From positions 1 to 31,937 of the forward strand of contig DAITMF010000038.1 in the NCBI GenBank assembly GCA_036835325.1: a stretch of 31,937 nt of DNA, in the 5' to 3' direction. The position numbers and the translations under genes are program-made. Numbering within the stretch: the stretch's first letter is position 1; each line of letters begins with the position of its first letter. Below, piece by piece: positions 17,105 to 24,962 of the stretch. Under the pieces are notes generated by a model that saw only the letters and a program-made list of their open reading frames with translations, searched no databases and was not told where the DNA came from. Source of the DNA: CAMCHP01 sp036835325 (GTDB lineage Bacteria > Bacteroidota > Bacteroidia > Flavobacteriales_D > Sanyastnellaceae).

Positions 17105-18097
17105 ATGGCAGGGGAAGCGACAAAAGCGATTCCAAAAGACGTACTCTGGGGAGGTGGTAGATCTCCTTTCAGTGTGAGTTATGGTAAAATGATGATGTGG
17201 TACTTCTTGGTGTCAGATGCACTGACATTCGGAGGTCTACTAACCGCCTATGGGTTTGTGCGCCACGGCGCCGAGATCCCTTGGCCAATCGGCGAACAAG
17301 TCTTCGAGGCTTTGCCTGGATTGGAGGGTTCATTCCCGCTGATTTACGTGGCGCTCATGACCTTCATCCTCATCGTTTCTTCGGTGACAATGGTTCTCGC
17401 TGTAGAAGCCGGTCACCGGAACGACAAAAAAGGCGTGGTGAAATGGCTCGGCCTAACCATCATCGGAGGTTTCTTCTTCCTCGGCTCACAAGCGTGGGAG
17501 TGGTCGCACTTTATCCACGGCGCCGGTGGTGCGTTTCAACTTGAAAACCCGGTAACCGTTACAGGCACCCTGCAAAACGGTGAAACCATGGAGTTCACAC
17601 TCAATGCAGGTGACCGTGTTTACATGGACCATCACTTCGGTTACATCATGGAACCCTACGTGAAAGGCGCATCAAACGTGGTGCTTAACGAAAGTGCTGA
17701 CGGCATCCGCATCATGCAACTCGGCGAACACGCTCACGAAGCCCAACTCGAGTACCTCACCCTCAACAAGTACGTTGAGAACAAAGCGCAGGTCACCGGA
17801 GCAGAAATGCAAAAACTCTGGAACAATCGCTCTGAACACTTTATGTTCGGCGCCAACCTCCAAGTTAGCGAGTACACCGAACACCAAGCGTACGGTGGTT
17901 TCTTCTTCTTTATTACCGGTTTTCACGGATTCCACGTATTCTCAGGTGTTCTCATCAACATCATCGTATTCTTCATGGTACTCAAAGGCGTGTTCGAACG
18001 CCGCGGGCACTATGAAATGGTCGAAAAAATTGGCCTCTACTGGCACTTTGTAGACCTCGTGTGGGTTTTCGTATTCACCTTCTTCTACCTCATCTAA
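17105..18097 (+). CDS. Cytochrome c oxidase subunit III family protein (second copy, long loop)
   Basis: The 330-residue membrane protein is a second subunit III. MMMWYFLVSDALTFGGLLTAYG opens the first helix, EWSHFI follows the third, and GFHGFHVFSG and YWHFVDLVWVFVFTFFYLI close the protein. The His-containing GFHGFHV element is typical of the family. Between the third and fourth helices (about residues 140-255) lies a long polar loop rich in Asn, Glu and His (VTVTGTLQNGETMEF, YMDHHFGYIMEPYVKG, HAHEAQLEYL), larger than the insertion in the first copy and probably extracytoplasmic. A TAAACTTG element at 17078-17085 could be a weak internal promoter. The subunit IV gene starts 16 nt downstream. 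The pair may form two subunits of one oxidase, as often seen in Bacteroidota. Confidence 0.9.
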   Translation: MAGEATKAIPKDVLWGGGRSPFSVSYGKMMMWYFLVSDALTFGGLLTAYGFVRHGAEIPWPIGEQVFEALPGLEGSFPLIYVALMTFILIVSSVTMVLAVEAGHRNDKKGVVKWLGLTIIGGFFFLGSQAWEWSHFIHGAGGAFQLENPVTVTGTLQNGETMEFTLNAGDRVYMDHHFGYIMEPYVKGASNVVLNESADGIRIMQLGEHAHEAQLEYLTLNKYVENKAQVTGAEMQKLWNNRSEHFMFGANLQVSEYTEHQAYGGFFFFITGFHGFHVFSGVLINIIVFFMVLKGVFERRGHYEMVEKIGLYWHFVDLVWVFVFTFFYLI

Positions 18098-18113
18098 CTT
18101 AACGTCTGCAACT

Positions 18114-18491
18114 ATGGAAAGGGATGACCTCATTGTAAACGACTCGTACTCACTGCAGTCACACCACAGCGAAGAAAAAGGTGTTGAAATCCGCAAAAAA
18201 GTAGTCAAAGTCACCATCCTCCTCACCCTCATCACCGCGGTTGAAGTGGCTATGGGAGTGTACTTCAAACGCAGCGAAGCCTTCACGTGGCAAGCCATAA
18301 AATGGACGTTCATCGTGCTCACGCTTGTGAAGGCCGGGTACATTGTTATGTCGTTCATGCACCTCGGTGAAGAACGTAAGAACCTTCGCAACGTAGTTTT
18401 GATTCCTTACTTCTTATTCATTGCATACCTCATTTTTATCGCCCTCTATGAAGGCGCAGCGCACCTCAGGCTGTTTGAGTCGTTCAATTAA
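18114..18491 (+). CDS. Cytochrome c oxidase subunit IV, prokaryotic type
   Basis: The 125-residue protein has three membrane helices (about 31-51, 61-81 and 95-115) and matches the small bacterial oxidase subunit IV family. Seen are RKKVVKVTILLTLITAVEV, then AIKWTFIVLTLVKAGYIVMS followed by FMHLGEE, then a last helix. The AGYIV..FMHLG.E element is typical. The N-terminal 28 residues are acidic and His-containing (LQSHHSEEKG). It lies 16 nt after the second subunit III gene and 2 nt before the SCO-like gene, so it is surely co-transcribed. The subunit is non-catalytic and thought to support assembly or stability. Confidence 0.88.
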   Translation: MERDDLIVNDSYSLQSHHSEEKGVEIRKKVVKVTILLTLITAVEVAMGVYFKRSEAFTWQAIKWTFIVLTLVKAGYIVMSFMHLGEERKNLRNVVLIPYFLFIAYLIFIALYEGAAHLRLFESFN

Positions 18492-18493
18492 GC

Positions 18494-19186
18494 ATGAAGT
18501 CAAATCACTCGATTAAAAAGTACATCCTTCTTGTGGGTGTACTTTTTTTATTCCCGCTTAGTCTAATCTTAATCTTTGGCGTGTTCGGAGAACACAAGTT
18601 CAACACCCTCCCCTACTTCGGTCAGCACACCGTCGACCCCGTAAGCGGAGACTCGCTGTACTTCACATTGCCGCAGTTCGCGTTTACCAATCAAGAGAAC
18701 CAAACCTACACCCTTGATTCACTCAAAGGAAAAGTGTGGATGGCCTCTTTCTACAGCACCAATTCACCGCACATTCGCAAAATCACAGCCCGCTTGCTCT
18801 GGCCCAATTGGCGGTACAGAGGTGAATCTGACATCGCCATCGTGAGCTTCACGCTTGACCCCGAACACGACACACCCAAAGTGCTCAACGATTACGTCGA
18901 GCAAATGACCGCCTACAACGATTTCGACGGCAAATGGCAGTTTCTCACCGGTGAACGCGATACCCTCTTCAATTACCTCAACAACGCCTTCGAACTGAAC
19001 GACCCCGAATTAAACGCCTTCATGTACCTCATCGATACCGAAGGTCACATCCGTGGGCGCTACAACGCCAATTTTGAAGAACAAATCAAAGACGCCATCG
19101 AAGACATTGCCCTCCTCAAAAAAGAACTCGATATCCGTGCGTATGAAGAACGTAAGCAGACTGAAGCTGGCACTCAAAACGAGTAG
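18494..19186 (+). CDS. SCO-family paralogue lacking all copper ligands
   Basis: The 230-residue protein has one N-terminal membrane helix (about 9-30) and a thioredoxin-like SCO domain in the periplasm. SCO landmarks remain: YFTLPQFAFTNQENQTYTLDSLKGKVW, VSFTLDPEHDTPKVLNDY, WQFLTGERD and YLIDTEGHIRGRYN. However, the copper-binding CxxxC position reads STNSPHIRK (N90 and I94 in place of the cysteines), and the conserved His before the last strand is L173. The protein therefore cannot act like Sco1 as a copper chaperone or thiol reductase. It lies just before a canonical SCO gene with which it overlaps 44 nt (19143-19186). It could be a structural partner or regulator of that SCO; this is inference. 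The frame is intact, so it is not a pseudogene. Confidence 0.85.
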   Translation: MKSNHSIKKYILLVGVLFLFPLSLILIFGVFGEHKFNTLPYFGQHTVDPVSGDSLYFTLPQFAFTNQENQTYTLDSLKGKVWMASFYSTNSPHIRKITARLLWPNWRYRGESDIAIVSFTLDPEHDTPKVLNDYVEQMTAYNDFDGKWQFLTGERDTLFNYLNNAFELNDPELNAFMYLIDTEGHIRGRYNANFEEQIKDAIEDIALLKKELDIRAYEERKQTEAGTQNE

Positions 19187-19871
19187 CTTCGTAGTTGCGG
19201 CATGGCTTGTTGGGTGCGGCAATCCATCCTCATCCACCCAAAACACAACAAACCCAAACGACGCGAGCTCAACGAATGCCGCGCTGCCCTTTTTTGGCGA
19301 CCACGACGTACAACTCATTGACGACGGCAACGGCGCTCTTGTCACCGACACCGCATACTTCACGGTACCTTATTTCGCCTTCATCAACCAAGACAGCCTG
19401 GAAATTACCGCCGACGACTACCTAGGACATGTGTACGTTACCGATTACTTCTTCACCACCTGCCCTACCATTTGCCCAATGATGAGTGCGCAACTTAGCC
19501 GGTTGCAAGACCTTTTGAAATCGGTCAATGTGTGGGGAGATGTCAAATTGCTGTCGCACACCGTTGACCCGAAAAACGATACCCCCGACGTGCTGCGTGC
19601 CTACGGAGAACGCCTCAATGCCGATTTCACCCACTGGAACTTCGTCACCGGCACCGAAGATGAGCTTTACGACCAAGCCAAATTCGGCTATTTCTTAACC
19701 GCTCTTCCATCAGATACGGCCGCCGGAGGCTTCTTTCATTCCGATACCTTTGCATTGATCGACCGCGAAGGCCGCATTCGGGGATATTACGACGGCACGT
19801 CAACCCAGGAGGTTGATCAACTGTTTAGTGACATTCAACATTTGGTAAACGAAGCCCATGGAATGGATTAA
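19143..19871 (+). CDS. SCO1/SenC copper chaperone lipoprotein
   Basis: The 242-residue protein delivers copper to, or reduces, the CuA site of cytochrome oxidase. The start at ATG 19143 gives a lipoprotein signal peptide with lipobox LVGC (C25), so it is likely anchored to the inner membrane facing the periplasm. After a Ser/Thr/Asn-rich linker comes the thioredoxin-like domain: DYFFTTCPTICPMM with C107 and C111, HTVDPKNDTPDVLRAYG, and GGFFHSDTFALIDREGRIRG with the third ligand H199. All copper ligands are present, unlike its upstream neighbour. The reading frame begins 44 nt inside the preceding gene. The last 14 nt overlap the DUF420 gene, so translation of the block is tightly coupled. Confidence 0.92.
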   Translation: MKNVSRLKLALKTSSFVVAAWLVGCGNPSSSTQNTTNPNDASSTNAALPFFGDHDVQLIDDGNGALVTDTAYFTVPYFAFINQDSLEITADDYLGHVYVTDYFFTTCPTICPMMSAQLSRLQDLLKSVNVWGDVKLLSHTVDPKNDTPDVLRAYGERLNADFTHWNFVTGTEDELYDQAKFGYFLTALPSDTAAGGFFHSDTFALIDREGRIRGYYDGTSTQEVDQLFSDIQHLVNEAHGMD

Positions 19872-20403
19872 AAACGAGCGCTTTACCAAGCGCATTATTT
19901 TGATTGTCAGCCTCGCGATTCCGGTCGTGGTGACGGCACTGCGCTACATTCCTCACCCTGATTTTAGCGAAGAAACCAACGCAGCACTCTACAACCTGCC
20001 CAAACTCAATGCAATACTAAATGGTACGGCATTTCTGTTGCTCATCGGTGCCATTGTGGCCATCAAGAACAAAAACGTGGCATTGCACCAGCGCTTCACA
20101 ACCGGAGCAGTGGCGCTCTCGGCGGTGTTTCTGGTGTCATACGTGATTTTCCACTACACCTGCGCTGAAACCAGCTATGGCGGAGAGGGAAGCATCAAAA
20201 CCCTTTATTACATCATTCTCATCACCCACGTTCTGCTGTCGGCAGTGATTGTTCCGCTTGCGCTTTTGGCTTGGACGCACGGATTCAGCAAACGCATTGA
20301 ACAGCACCGCCGAATCGTGAAAATCGCTTACCCCATGTGGTTGTATGTGACCCTCACAGGCGTGCTCGTGTACCTCATGATTGAACCCTACTACCCCTAT
20401 TGA
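19858..20403 (+). CDS. DUF420 family membrane protein, oxidase-linked
   Basis: The 181-residue membrane protein has about five helices (residues about 12-27, 43-62, 76-96, 110-140 and 150-175). It fits the DUF420 family often encoded next to SCO and oxidase genes. Sequence marks are LYNLPKLNAILNGTAFLLLIGA, HQRFTTGAVALSAVFLVSYVIFHY, TLYYIILITHVLLSAVIVPLAL and HRRIVKIAYPMWLYVTLTGVLVYLM, with conserved His residues in helices. The biochemical role is not settled; context suggests oxidase assembly or electron transfer. It starts 14 nt inside the SCO gene. An ATG 6 nt later is an alternative start. Confidence 0.85.
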   Translation: MEWIKNERFTKRIILIVSLAIPVVVTALRYIPHPDFSEETNAALYNLPKLNAILNGTAFLLLIGAIVAIKNKNVALHQRFTTGAVALSAVFLVSYVIFHYTCAETSYGGEGSIKTLYYIILITHVLLSAVIVPLALLAWTHGFSKRIEQHRRIVKIAYPMWLYVTLTGVLVYLMIEPYYPY

Positions 20404-20416
20404 TGTTGTAATAGCG

Positions 20417-20424
20417 TAATTTTG
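20417..20424 (+). promoter_or_regulatory. -7 box (TAATTTTG) abutting the start of the CxxC small protein
   Basis: TAATTTTG matches TAnnTTTG and ends only 4 nt before the ATG at 20429, so a transcript from it would be leaderless or nearly so. No clear -33 element was found. Confidence 0.45.
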
Positions 20425-20428
20425 CACC

Positions 20429-20662
20429 ATGAAATGCCTCTTGCCCATCCTCATCGCAATTCTTCTTTTGTTTTCGGCTTCGCCGGATGCGGATGCGCAG
20501 TGTGTCATGTGCAAAGCAGTGGTTGAAGACGCCACTGAAGCCGGCGTAGGGCGCGGAATCAATACGGCCATCTTGTACTTGATGGCGGTTCCTTACCTCA
20601 TTCTCGTGGCGCTTTATTTCGGTTTCTTCCGGAAAAAACGTAACTTCGTGTTTAAGGGGTAG
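20429..20662 (+). CDS. Small single-pass membrane protein with exported CxxC motif
   Basis: The 77-residue protein has a signal peptide (MKCLLPILIAILLLFSASPD, then ADAQ) and a mature part starting near QCVMCKAVVEDATEAG. One membrane helix follows (about 48-68, ILYLMAVPYLILVALYFGFF) and a basic tail (RKKRNFVFKG). This gives an N-out topology, with the CVMC pair right after the cleavage site in the periplasm. The function is not recognised. CxxC next to the SCO/DUF420 genes suggests redox or copper handling for the oxidase, but that is context only. It lies 25 nt after the DUF420 stop and has its own probable promoter. The length and features make it credible as a real gene. Confidence 0.75.
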   Translation: MKCLLPILIAILLLFSASPDADAQCVMCKAVVEDATEAGVGRGINTAILYLMAVPYLILVALYFGFFRKKRNFVFKG

Positions 20663-20719
20663 TAGATCCCGAACCAAAGTGCGGCATTGATTAAGTGCGC
20701 GCTGCAATGTGCGGCTGCT

Positions 20720-21436
20720 ATGAGGGTACAATTGATTGTACTGATTTGTTGTTGGCTTACAACAACCGTACAGGCTCAGTTCGTTGCTGAACGGGGCATT
20801 GATGAACGTGAACGAAGCGTCACCAATCAAGTGATGGCAATCGCCGTATACGATGCGGTGACCAAAACACCGTTGCCTTCTGATTTTTCTGTCAACGGCA
20901 TAAATCCACGAAAACCTACTGAATTTAGTGCCGTTGCTGATACCCTGCTTGATATCCGCAACTACCGCGAATACACGGTCACTTGCGTTCGCGAGGGTTA
21001 CATGATTTACTCTGAAAAGTTCTGGCCCGATGAGGCATCCATCCACAAACAAAACGTGGCGCTTCGTACGCTCGCCATCGGCCTAAAAACCGACATGCGC
21101 GAAATCTCATTCTTGGGCGACAAAACCGAAATCTATGCACGTAGCAAGCCCGCTCTTGACGACCTCATTCGTTGGCTTCAACTCAACTCGAGCATATCAA
21201 TCGCCATCATCGGACACGTCAACGGCCCCGACAATGAACGTTCAGCACGATTCTATCAAAAAGCCAGCCTCGAACGCGCTAAAGCCGTGCGCAATTACCT
21301 CGTCGAAAACGGCATCAACGAAGCGCGTCTCGACATCAAAGGCGCCGGGAACACCGAAATGATTTACGCTGACCCGGCCACCGATTGGCAAAACGAAGCC
21401 AACCGAAGAATCGAAATCGAAATCATCGGTTTGTAA
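20720..21436 (+). CDS. OmpA-family (peptidoglycan-associated) protein
   Basis: The 238-residue protein has a signal peptide (MRVQLIVLICCWLTTTVQAQ) and a C-terminal OmpA-like domain at about 130-238. The domain includes ISFLGDKTEIYARSKPALDDLI, IAIIGHVNGP.NER, the SLERAKAVRNYLVENGIN helix, RLDIKGAGNTEMI and a closing NRRIEIEIIGL. The NRR.EIE end and LERAKAV helix are the usual peptidoglycan-binding landmarks. The N-terminal part (about 21-125) has a short beta-sandwich look (MAIAVYDAVTKTPLPSDFSV) seen in Bacteroidota OmpA proteins. ATG 20720 is chosen over a start at 20687 because it gives a clean signal peptide. It may tether the envelope, and no specific partner is visible. Confidence 0.85.
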   Translation: MRVQLIVLICCWLTTTVQAQFVAERGIDERERSVTNQVMAIAVYDAVTKTPLPSDFSVNGINPRKPTEFSAVADTLLDIRNYREYTVTCVREGYMIYSEKFWPDEASIHKQNVALRTLAIGLKTDMREISFLGDKTEIYARSKPALDDLIRWLQLNSSISIAIIGHVNGPDNERSARFYQKASLERAKAVRNYLVENGINEARLDIKGAGNTEMIYADPATDWQNEANRRIEIEIIGL

Positions 21437-21505
21437 GCACTTGCCGCTCACCCCTTATTCTGACCGTTTTTCTAATTCCTCGCCAAGCGGCCCAAACACT
21501 TTGAC

Positions 21506-21513
21506 TAAGTTTG
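21506..21513 (+). promoter_or_regulatory. -7 box (TAAGTTTG) before the TolC-like gene
   Basis: TAAGTTTG matches TAnnTTTG and ends 18 nt before the ATG at 21532. No TTTG was found at the expected -33 distance. It probably drives the TolC-like/HlyD-like/tsaB unit. Confidence 0.45.
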
Positions 21514-21531
21514 TTCAGTAGCGAACGAACT

Positions 21532-22968
21532 ATGAACAAAGTACTCTCATTCTTTTCTGTTTTAGCACTGCTGCCATTTCTTGGGTCTGCCCAAGATGCC
21601 TGGACTTTGCAGCGTTGCATCGACGAAGCATTTCAGAAAAACATCACCCTACAACAAAGTGCCCTACAGGTTGAATTGGCTGAAATCAACCAAGTCACCA
21701 ATAAAGGAGCTCTACTTCCATCGCTCAACGCGCAAGGCGGACACGGTTACAACTGGGGACAAACCATTGACCCCTTCACCAACACCTTCGCAACCGAACG
21801 CATCCGAAGCAACAACCTCGGCATTGGCACCGGGTTGACCTTGTTTGATGGCTTTCAAAACATCAACCGAGTTCGCCAAGGCACCATAGACATTGAAGTT
21901 CAAAAAGCCAATCTTGAACGCGCCCAGAATGACCTTGCACTCAACGTGGCGAATGCGTTTCTCAATGTTCTTTTCCAAGAGGAGTTTTTGAACGTAGCAC
22001 AAGCCAATTTGCGAGCGAGCGAAGCACAAACCGAACGCATCAAACAATTGGTTGATGCCGGAGCAGCACCCCTCGGCAATTTGTACGACATCGAAGCACA
22101 ATTGGCCGCTGATCAAGCCGCCGTGGTGCGCTCTGAAAACAGCGTCAATTTGGCCTACCTAGCACTTCGTCAGCTTTTGCTGATCGATGACCAACAAGCA
22201 GGAGACTTTTCAATCTCTGCCCCGGGCACCGAAATCGTGAACGATATTCGACTCCCTGATAGCCCACGTTCGGCAGTGAACACAGCGTTGAATACTTTTC
22301 CGGAAGTTAAAAGCGCCTTGGCCGGGGTTGAAAGTGCCAATTTGGGGTTGAAAATCGCCCGTGGCGGCATGGCGCCCCGAATAAACGTTTCATACTCTTA
22401 TGGAACCGGTTACTCAGGTGCGCGACGTGTGCCGGTTGGTGAACTTATCCCCGCCGGTACCCAACCCATTGGTTTTGTACAAGGCACCGGTGACGTGGTT
22501 GTCGCTCCCAACTTTGAGTACATTGGTGGTTTTGAAACCAAGGCATTCAATGAACAGCTCCGCGAAAACGTCAACCAAAGTCTGTTCTTTAACTTGTCGA
22601 TTCCATTGTTCAATGGCTTCGCGATTAGGAGCAACGTGAAACGCGCAGAAGTAGGCATCGTGAGCGCAGCAAACAGCTTAGAGCTCGTAAGGCAACAGCT
22701 TCGTCAAACCGTTGAAACGGCTTATGCCGATGCCCTTGCTTCACTGAACAGTTACCGCGCAGCAGAAAGCAGCGTAAAATCAGCGCGACTCGCCTTTGAG
22801 TTTGCCGAAGTACGCTACCAATCGGGCGCTTCAAACATCGTTGATTACACCGCAGCACGCACCCGTTTCGACGCTGCCCGTGCCGACTTGATTCGCAACA
22901 AATACGATTACATCTTCCGTGCGAAAGTGCTCGAATTCTACATGGGCCAACCTTTAACCCTTAGGTAA
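21532..22968 (+). CDS. TolC-family outer-membrane efflux protein
   Basis: The 478-residue protein has a signal peptide (MNKVLSFFSVLALLPFLGSA) and the two-fold outer-membrane efflux protein layout. The first half opens WTLQRCIDEAFQKNITLQQSALQVELAEINQ and contains SLNAQGGHGYNWGQTIDPFTN with long helices after it. The second half shows LNTFPEVKSALAGVESANLGLKIARGGMAPRINVSYSYGTGYSG, SLFFNLSIPLFNGFA and ALASLNSYRAAESSVKSARLAFEFAEVRYQSGASNIVDY, the usual TolC second repeat. It forms the outer-membrane channel of a tripartite pump. ATG 21532 gives the signal peptide. It shares one base (TAATG) with the HlyD-like gene. Confidence 0.93.
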   Translation: MNKVLSFFSVLALLPFLGSAQDAWTLQRCIDEAFQKNITLQQSALQVELAEINQVTNKGALLPSLNAQGGHGYNWGQTIDPFTNTFATERIRSNNLGIGTGLTLFDGFQNINRVRQGTIDIEVQKANLERAQNDLALNVANAFLNVLFQEEFLNVAQANLRASEAQTERIKQLVDAGAAPLGNLYDIEAQLAADQAAVVRSENSVNLAYLALRQLLLIDDQQAGDFSISAPGTEIVNDIRLPDSPRSAVNTALNTFPEVKSALAGVESANLGLKIARGGMAPRINVSYSYGTGYSGARRVPVGELIPAGTQPIGFVQGTGDVVVAPNFEYIGGFETKAFNEQLRENVNQSLFFNLSIPLFNGFAIRSNVKRAEVGIVSAANSLELVRQQLRQTVETAYADALASLNSYRAAESSVKSARLAFEFAEVRYQSGASNIVDYTAARTRFDAARADLIRNKYDYIFRAKVLEFYMGQPLTLR

Positions 22969-24275
22969 TGAAACGTTCCAGTAAACTCATCATTCTTTCT
23001 GTTTCCATCATTGCCGTGCTGCTTTTAGTTGCCGTTATTGGCGGAAGAAGAAGCCAGCTGCCCACGGTTGAGACCGAGGCAGTGTCACGGCAAACCATTA
23101 CCGAAACGGTAACTGCCAGTGGAAAAATACAGCCCGAAGTTGAGGTTAAAATCTCGGCTGAGGTGAGCGGTTTGCTCTTTGAGCTGCCGGTCAAAGAAGG
23201 CGACATCGTTGAAGCCGGCCAGCTGCTTGTTGGCATCAACCCCGACATTTATGAATCGGCCATTAACCGCGCCGATGCCGCGGTAAATACGGCCCGTTCA
23301 ACCCTCGCCAGCGCACGCGCTCGGAAATTGCAGGCTGAAGCTCAATTTGATGCCGCTGCCCGTGCTTGGGAGCGCAGCCAAACCCTCTTTAATCAGGGAG
23401 CCATTTCACAAGCTGAGTACGACCAAGCCAAATCGAGCTTCGAGGTGAGCGGCGCTGAAGTTGAAGCCGCTTCTGAAAGCATCGTCTCTTCCGAATTCTC
23501 CATCCGAAGTGCAGAAGCTACACGACGTGAAGCTGCTGACAACTTGAAGCGTACCCGCATTATGGCCCCGCAAGGTGGAACGGTAACCGCACTCACAAAA
23601 GAAGTTGGCGAAGCCGTCCTCGGAACAAGCATGATGCAAGGTGAAACCATCATGCGGATTTCCGACCTCAGCAGCATGGAGGTAAACGTCGAAGTGAACG
23701 AAAGCGATATTGTACGTGTCTCGATTGGCGATACGGCCACGGTTGAAGTGGATGCATTCCGCGATGAAGAGTTCAAAGGCATTGTTACCGAAATCGGTAA
23801 TACTGCACTCAATGCGATGGACAACCTCTCGGCGTCGCTGAACCAAGTGACGAATTTTGGAGTGAAAATCCGCATCCTTCCGGAAAGTTACAGTCACCTC
23901 GCTGAAGCGGGCACTTCGCCATTTCGGCCGGGCATGTCGGCCACAGTCGAAATCAAAACCGCTTCTGAAAAAAACGCTTTGGCGGTGCCCCTGAAAGCGG
24001 TCACCACGCGCGCTGATACCACCGAAAATGCCACTGAGAAGAGTGTATTATGTGTATTCGTGCTCGAAGATGGCAAAGCGAAGCTGCGCAACATTGAAGG
24101 CGGCATCCAAGACAGCAAGTACATGAGCATTCGGTCAGGCTTAAATGAAGGTGACGAGGTCATTACCGGTCCGTACGAAATGGTATCGCGCAAATTGAAA
24201 GACGGTAAAAAAGTTGAACGCAGCAGTGACTCTGACAACGATTCCGGTGATGCAGCAGAAGCCGATGAAAAATGA
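22968..24275 (+). CDS. HlyD/MacA-like periplasmic adaptor protein
   Basis: The 435-residue membrane fusion protein has an N-terminal membrane helix (about 8-25). A lipoyl/barrel-sandwich half (ASGKIQPEVEVKISAEVSG, then LLFELPVKEGDIVEAGQLL) precedes a long coiled-coil hairpin (about 95-200, rich in Ala/Glu/Arg). The second lipoyl half (RTRIMAPQGGTVTAL near 195-215) and beta-barrel domain (VNVEVNESDIVRVSIGDTATVEVDAF) follow, with a membrane-proximal domain and an acidic C-terminal tail (SDSDNDSGDAAEADE). Such adaptors link an inner-membrane ABC or RND pump to TolC. No pump gene lies in the unit: the next gene, tsaB, overlaps by 4 nt. The pump is probably encoded elsewhere. Confidence 0.92.
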   Translation: MKRSSKLIILSVSIIAVLLLVAVIGGRRSQLPTVETEAVSRQTITETVTASGKIQPEVEVKISAEVSGLLFELPVKEGDIVEAGQLLVGINPDIYESAINRADAAVNTARSTLASARARKLQAEAQFDAAARAWERSQTLFNQGAISQAEYDQAKSSFEVSGAEVEAASESIVSSEFSIRSAEATRREAADNLKRTRIMAPQGGTVTALTKEVGEAVLGTSMMQGETIMRISDLSSMEVNVEVNESDIVRVSIGDTATVEVDAFRDEEFKGIVTEIGNTALNAMDNLSASLNQVTNFGVKIRILPESYSHLAEAGTSPFRPGMSATVEIKTASEKNALAVPLKAVTTRADTTENATEKSVLCVFVLEDGKAKLRNIEGGIQDSKYMSIRSGLNEGDEVITGPYEMVSRKLKDGKKVERSSDSDNDSGDAAEADEK

Positions 24276-24946
24276 CGCTGCTTTGCATTGAAAGCGCCAC
24301 ATTGAACTGTTCAGTCGCCATTTGGAACAACGGCGACGTAGGTGTTCATTTTGAAGAACATGCTGAACACTACATTCATGCTGAGCGCCTGCATGTACTC
24401 ATCAACGATGCGCTGAACGCTTTCAATGGTCGACCTGACGCCATTGCAATCAGTACCGGCCCCGGGTCGTACACCGGCTTGCGCATCGGCGTTTCAGCTG
24501 CGAAGGGCTTGGCTGAAGGCTATGGTATTCCTATCATCGCGGTACCAACGCTTGATCAGTTTGCTTTGCACATGCGCGAACTGCACCCGGGGTATGACTT
24601 TTATGTACCCTTGCTCGATGCACGCCGCATGGAGGCGTATACCCGCACATTTGATGCACAAGGTTACCCCTTAAATACAACCAACGCCCTTGCTATTGGG
24701 CCTACATCGTTCAGCGAAGAGCTCAATTCCGGAAGGGTACTGTTCTTTGGCGATGCCGCTGCAAAAACTCAAGATGTGATTTCGCACATCAACGCGCATT
24801 TCGTAACCGGCGCCTTGCCCAATGCGCTTGGTGTTGGGCAACTTGGAACCCGCCTTGCCGAAGAAGGTCATTTTGCCGATGTCATCACGCTTGAACCCTT
24901 CTACTTGAAAGACTTCATTGCTGGCACACCAAAAAAACAGCTCTAG
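24272..24946 (+). CDS. tsaB: tRNA threonylcarbamoyladenosine biosynthesis protein TsaB
   Basis: The 224-residue ASKHA-fold protein works with TsaD and TsaE in making t6A37 of ANN-decoding tRNAs. The N-terminal MTLLCIESATLNCSVAIWNNG and the characteristic AISTGPGSYTGLRIGVSAAKGLA (about residues 58-80) are diagnostic, followed by AVPTLDQFA and YVPLLDARRMEAYTRTFD. The length is normal. It begins in an ATGA overlap with the HlyD-like gene, so an essential tRNA-modification gene is coupled to an efflux unit. The C-terminus (FYLKDF) is complete. Confidence 0.95.
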   Translation: MTLLCIESATLNCSVAIWNNGDVGVHFEEHAEHYIHAERLHVLINDALNAFNGRPDAIAISTGPGSYTGLRIGVSAAKGLAEGYGIPIIAVPTLDQFALHMRELHPGYDFYVPLLDARRMEAYTRTFDAQGYPLNTTNALAIGPTSFSEELNSGRVLFFGDAAAKTQDVISHINAHFVTGALPNALGVGQLGTRLAEEGHFADVITLEPFYLKDFIAGTPKKQL

Positions 24947-24950
24947 TCGT

Positions 24951-24958
24951 TACCTTTG
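24951..24958 (+). promoter_or_regulatory. -7 box (TACCTTTG) abutting the Rieske-like lipoprotein start
   Basis: TACCTTTG matches TAnnTTTG and ends 4 nt before the ATG at 24963, in the 16-nt gap after tsaB. It implies a leaderless or very short-leader mRNA. No -33 element was recognised. Confidence 0.45.
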
Positions 24959-24962
24959 ATAC

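Noticed and set aside
18494..19186. Pseudogene status for the ligand-less SCO paralogue
   Set aside because: The frame is uninterrupted, the fold landmarks are kept and the gene is embedded in a tight operon, so divergence rather than decay is more likely.
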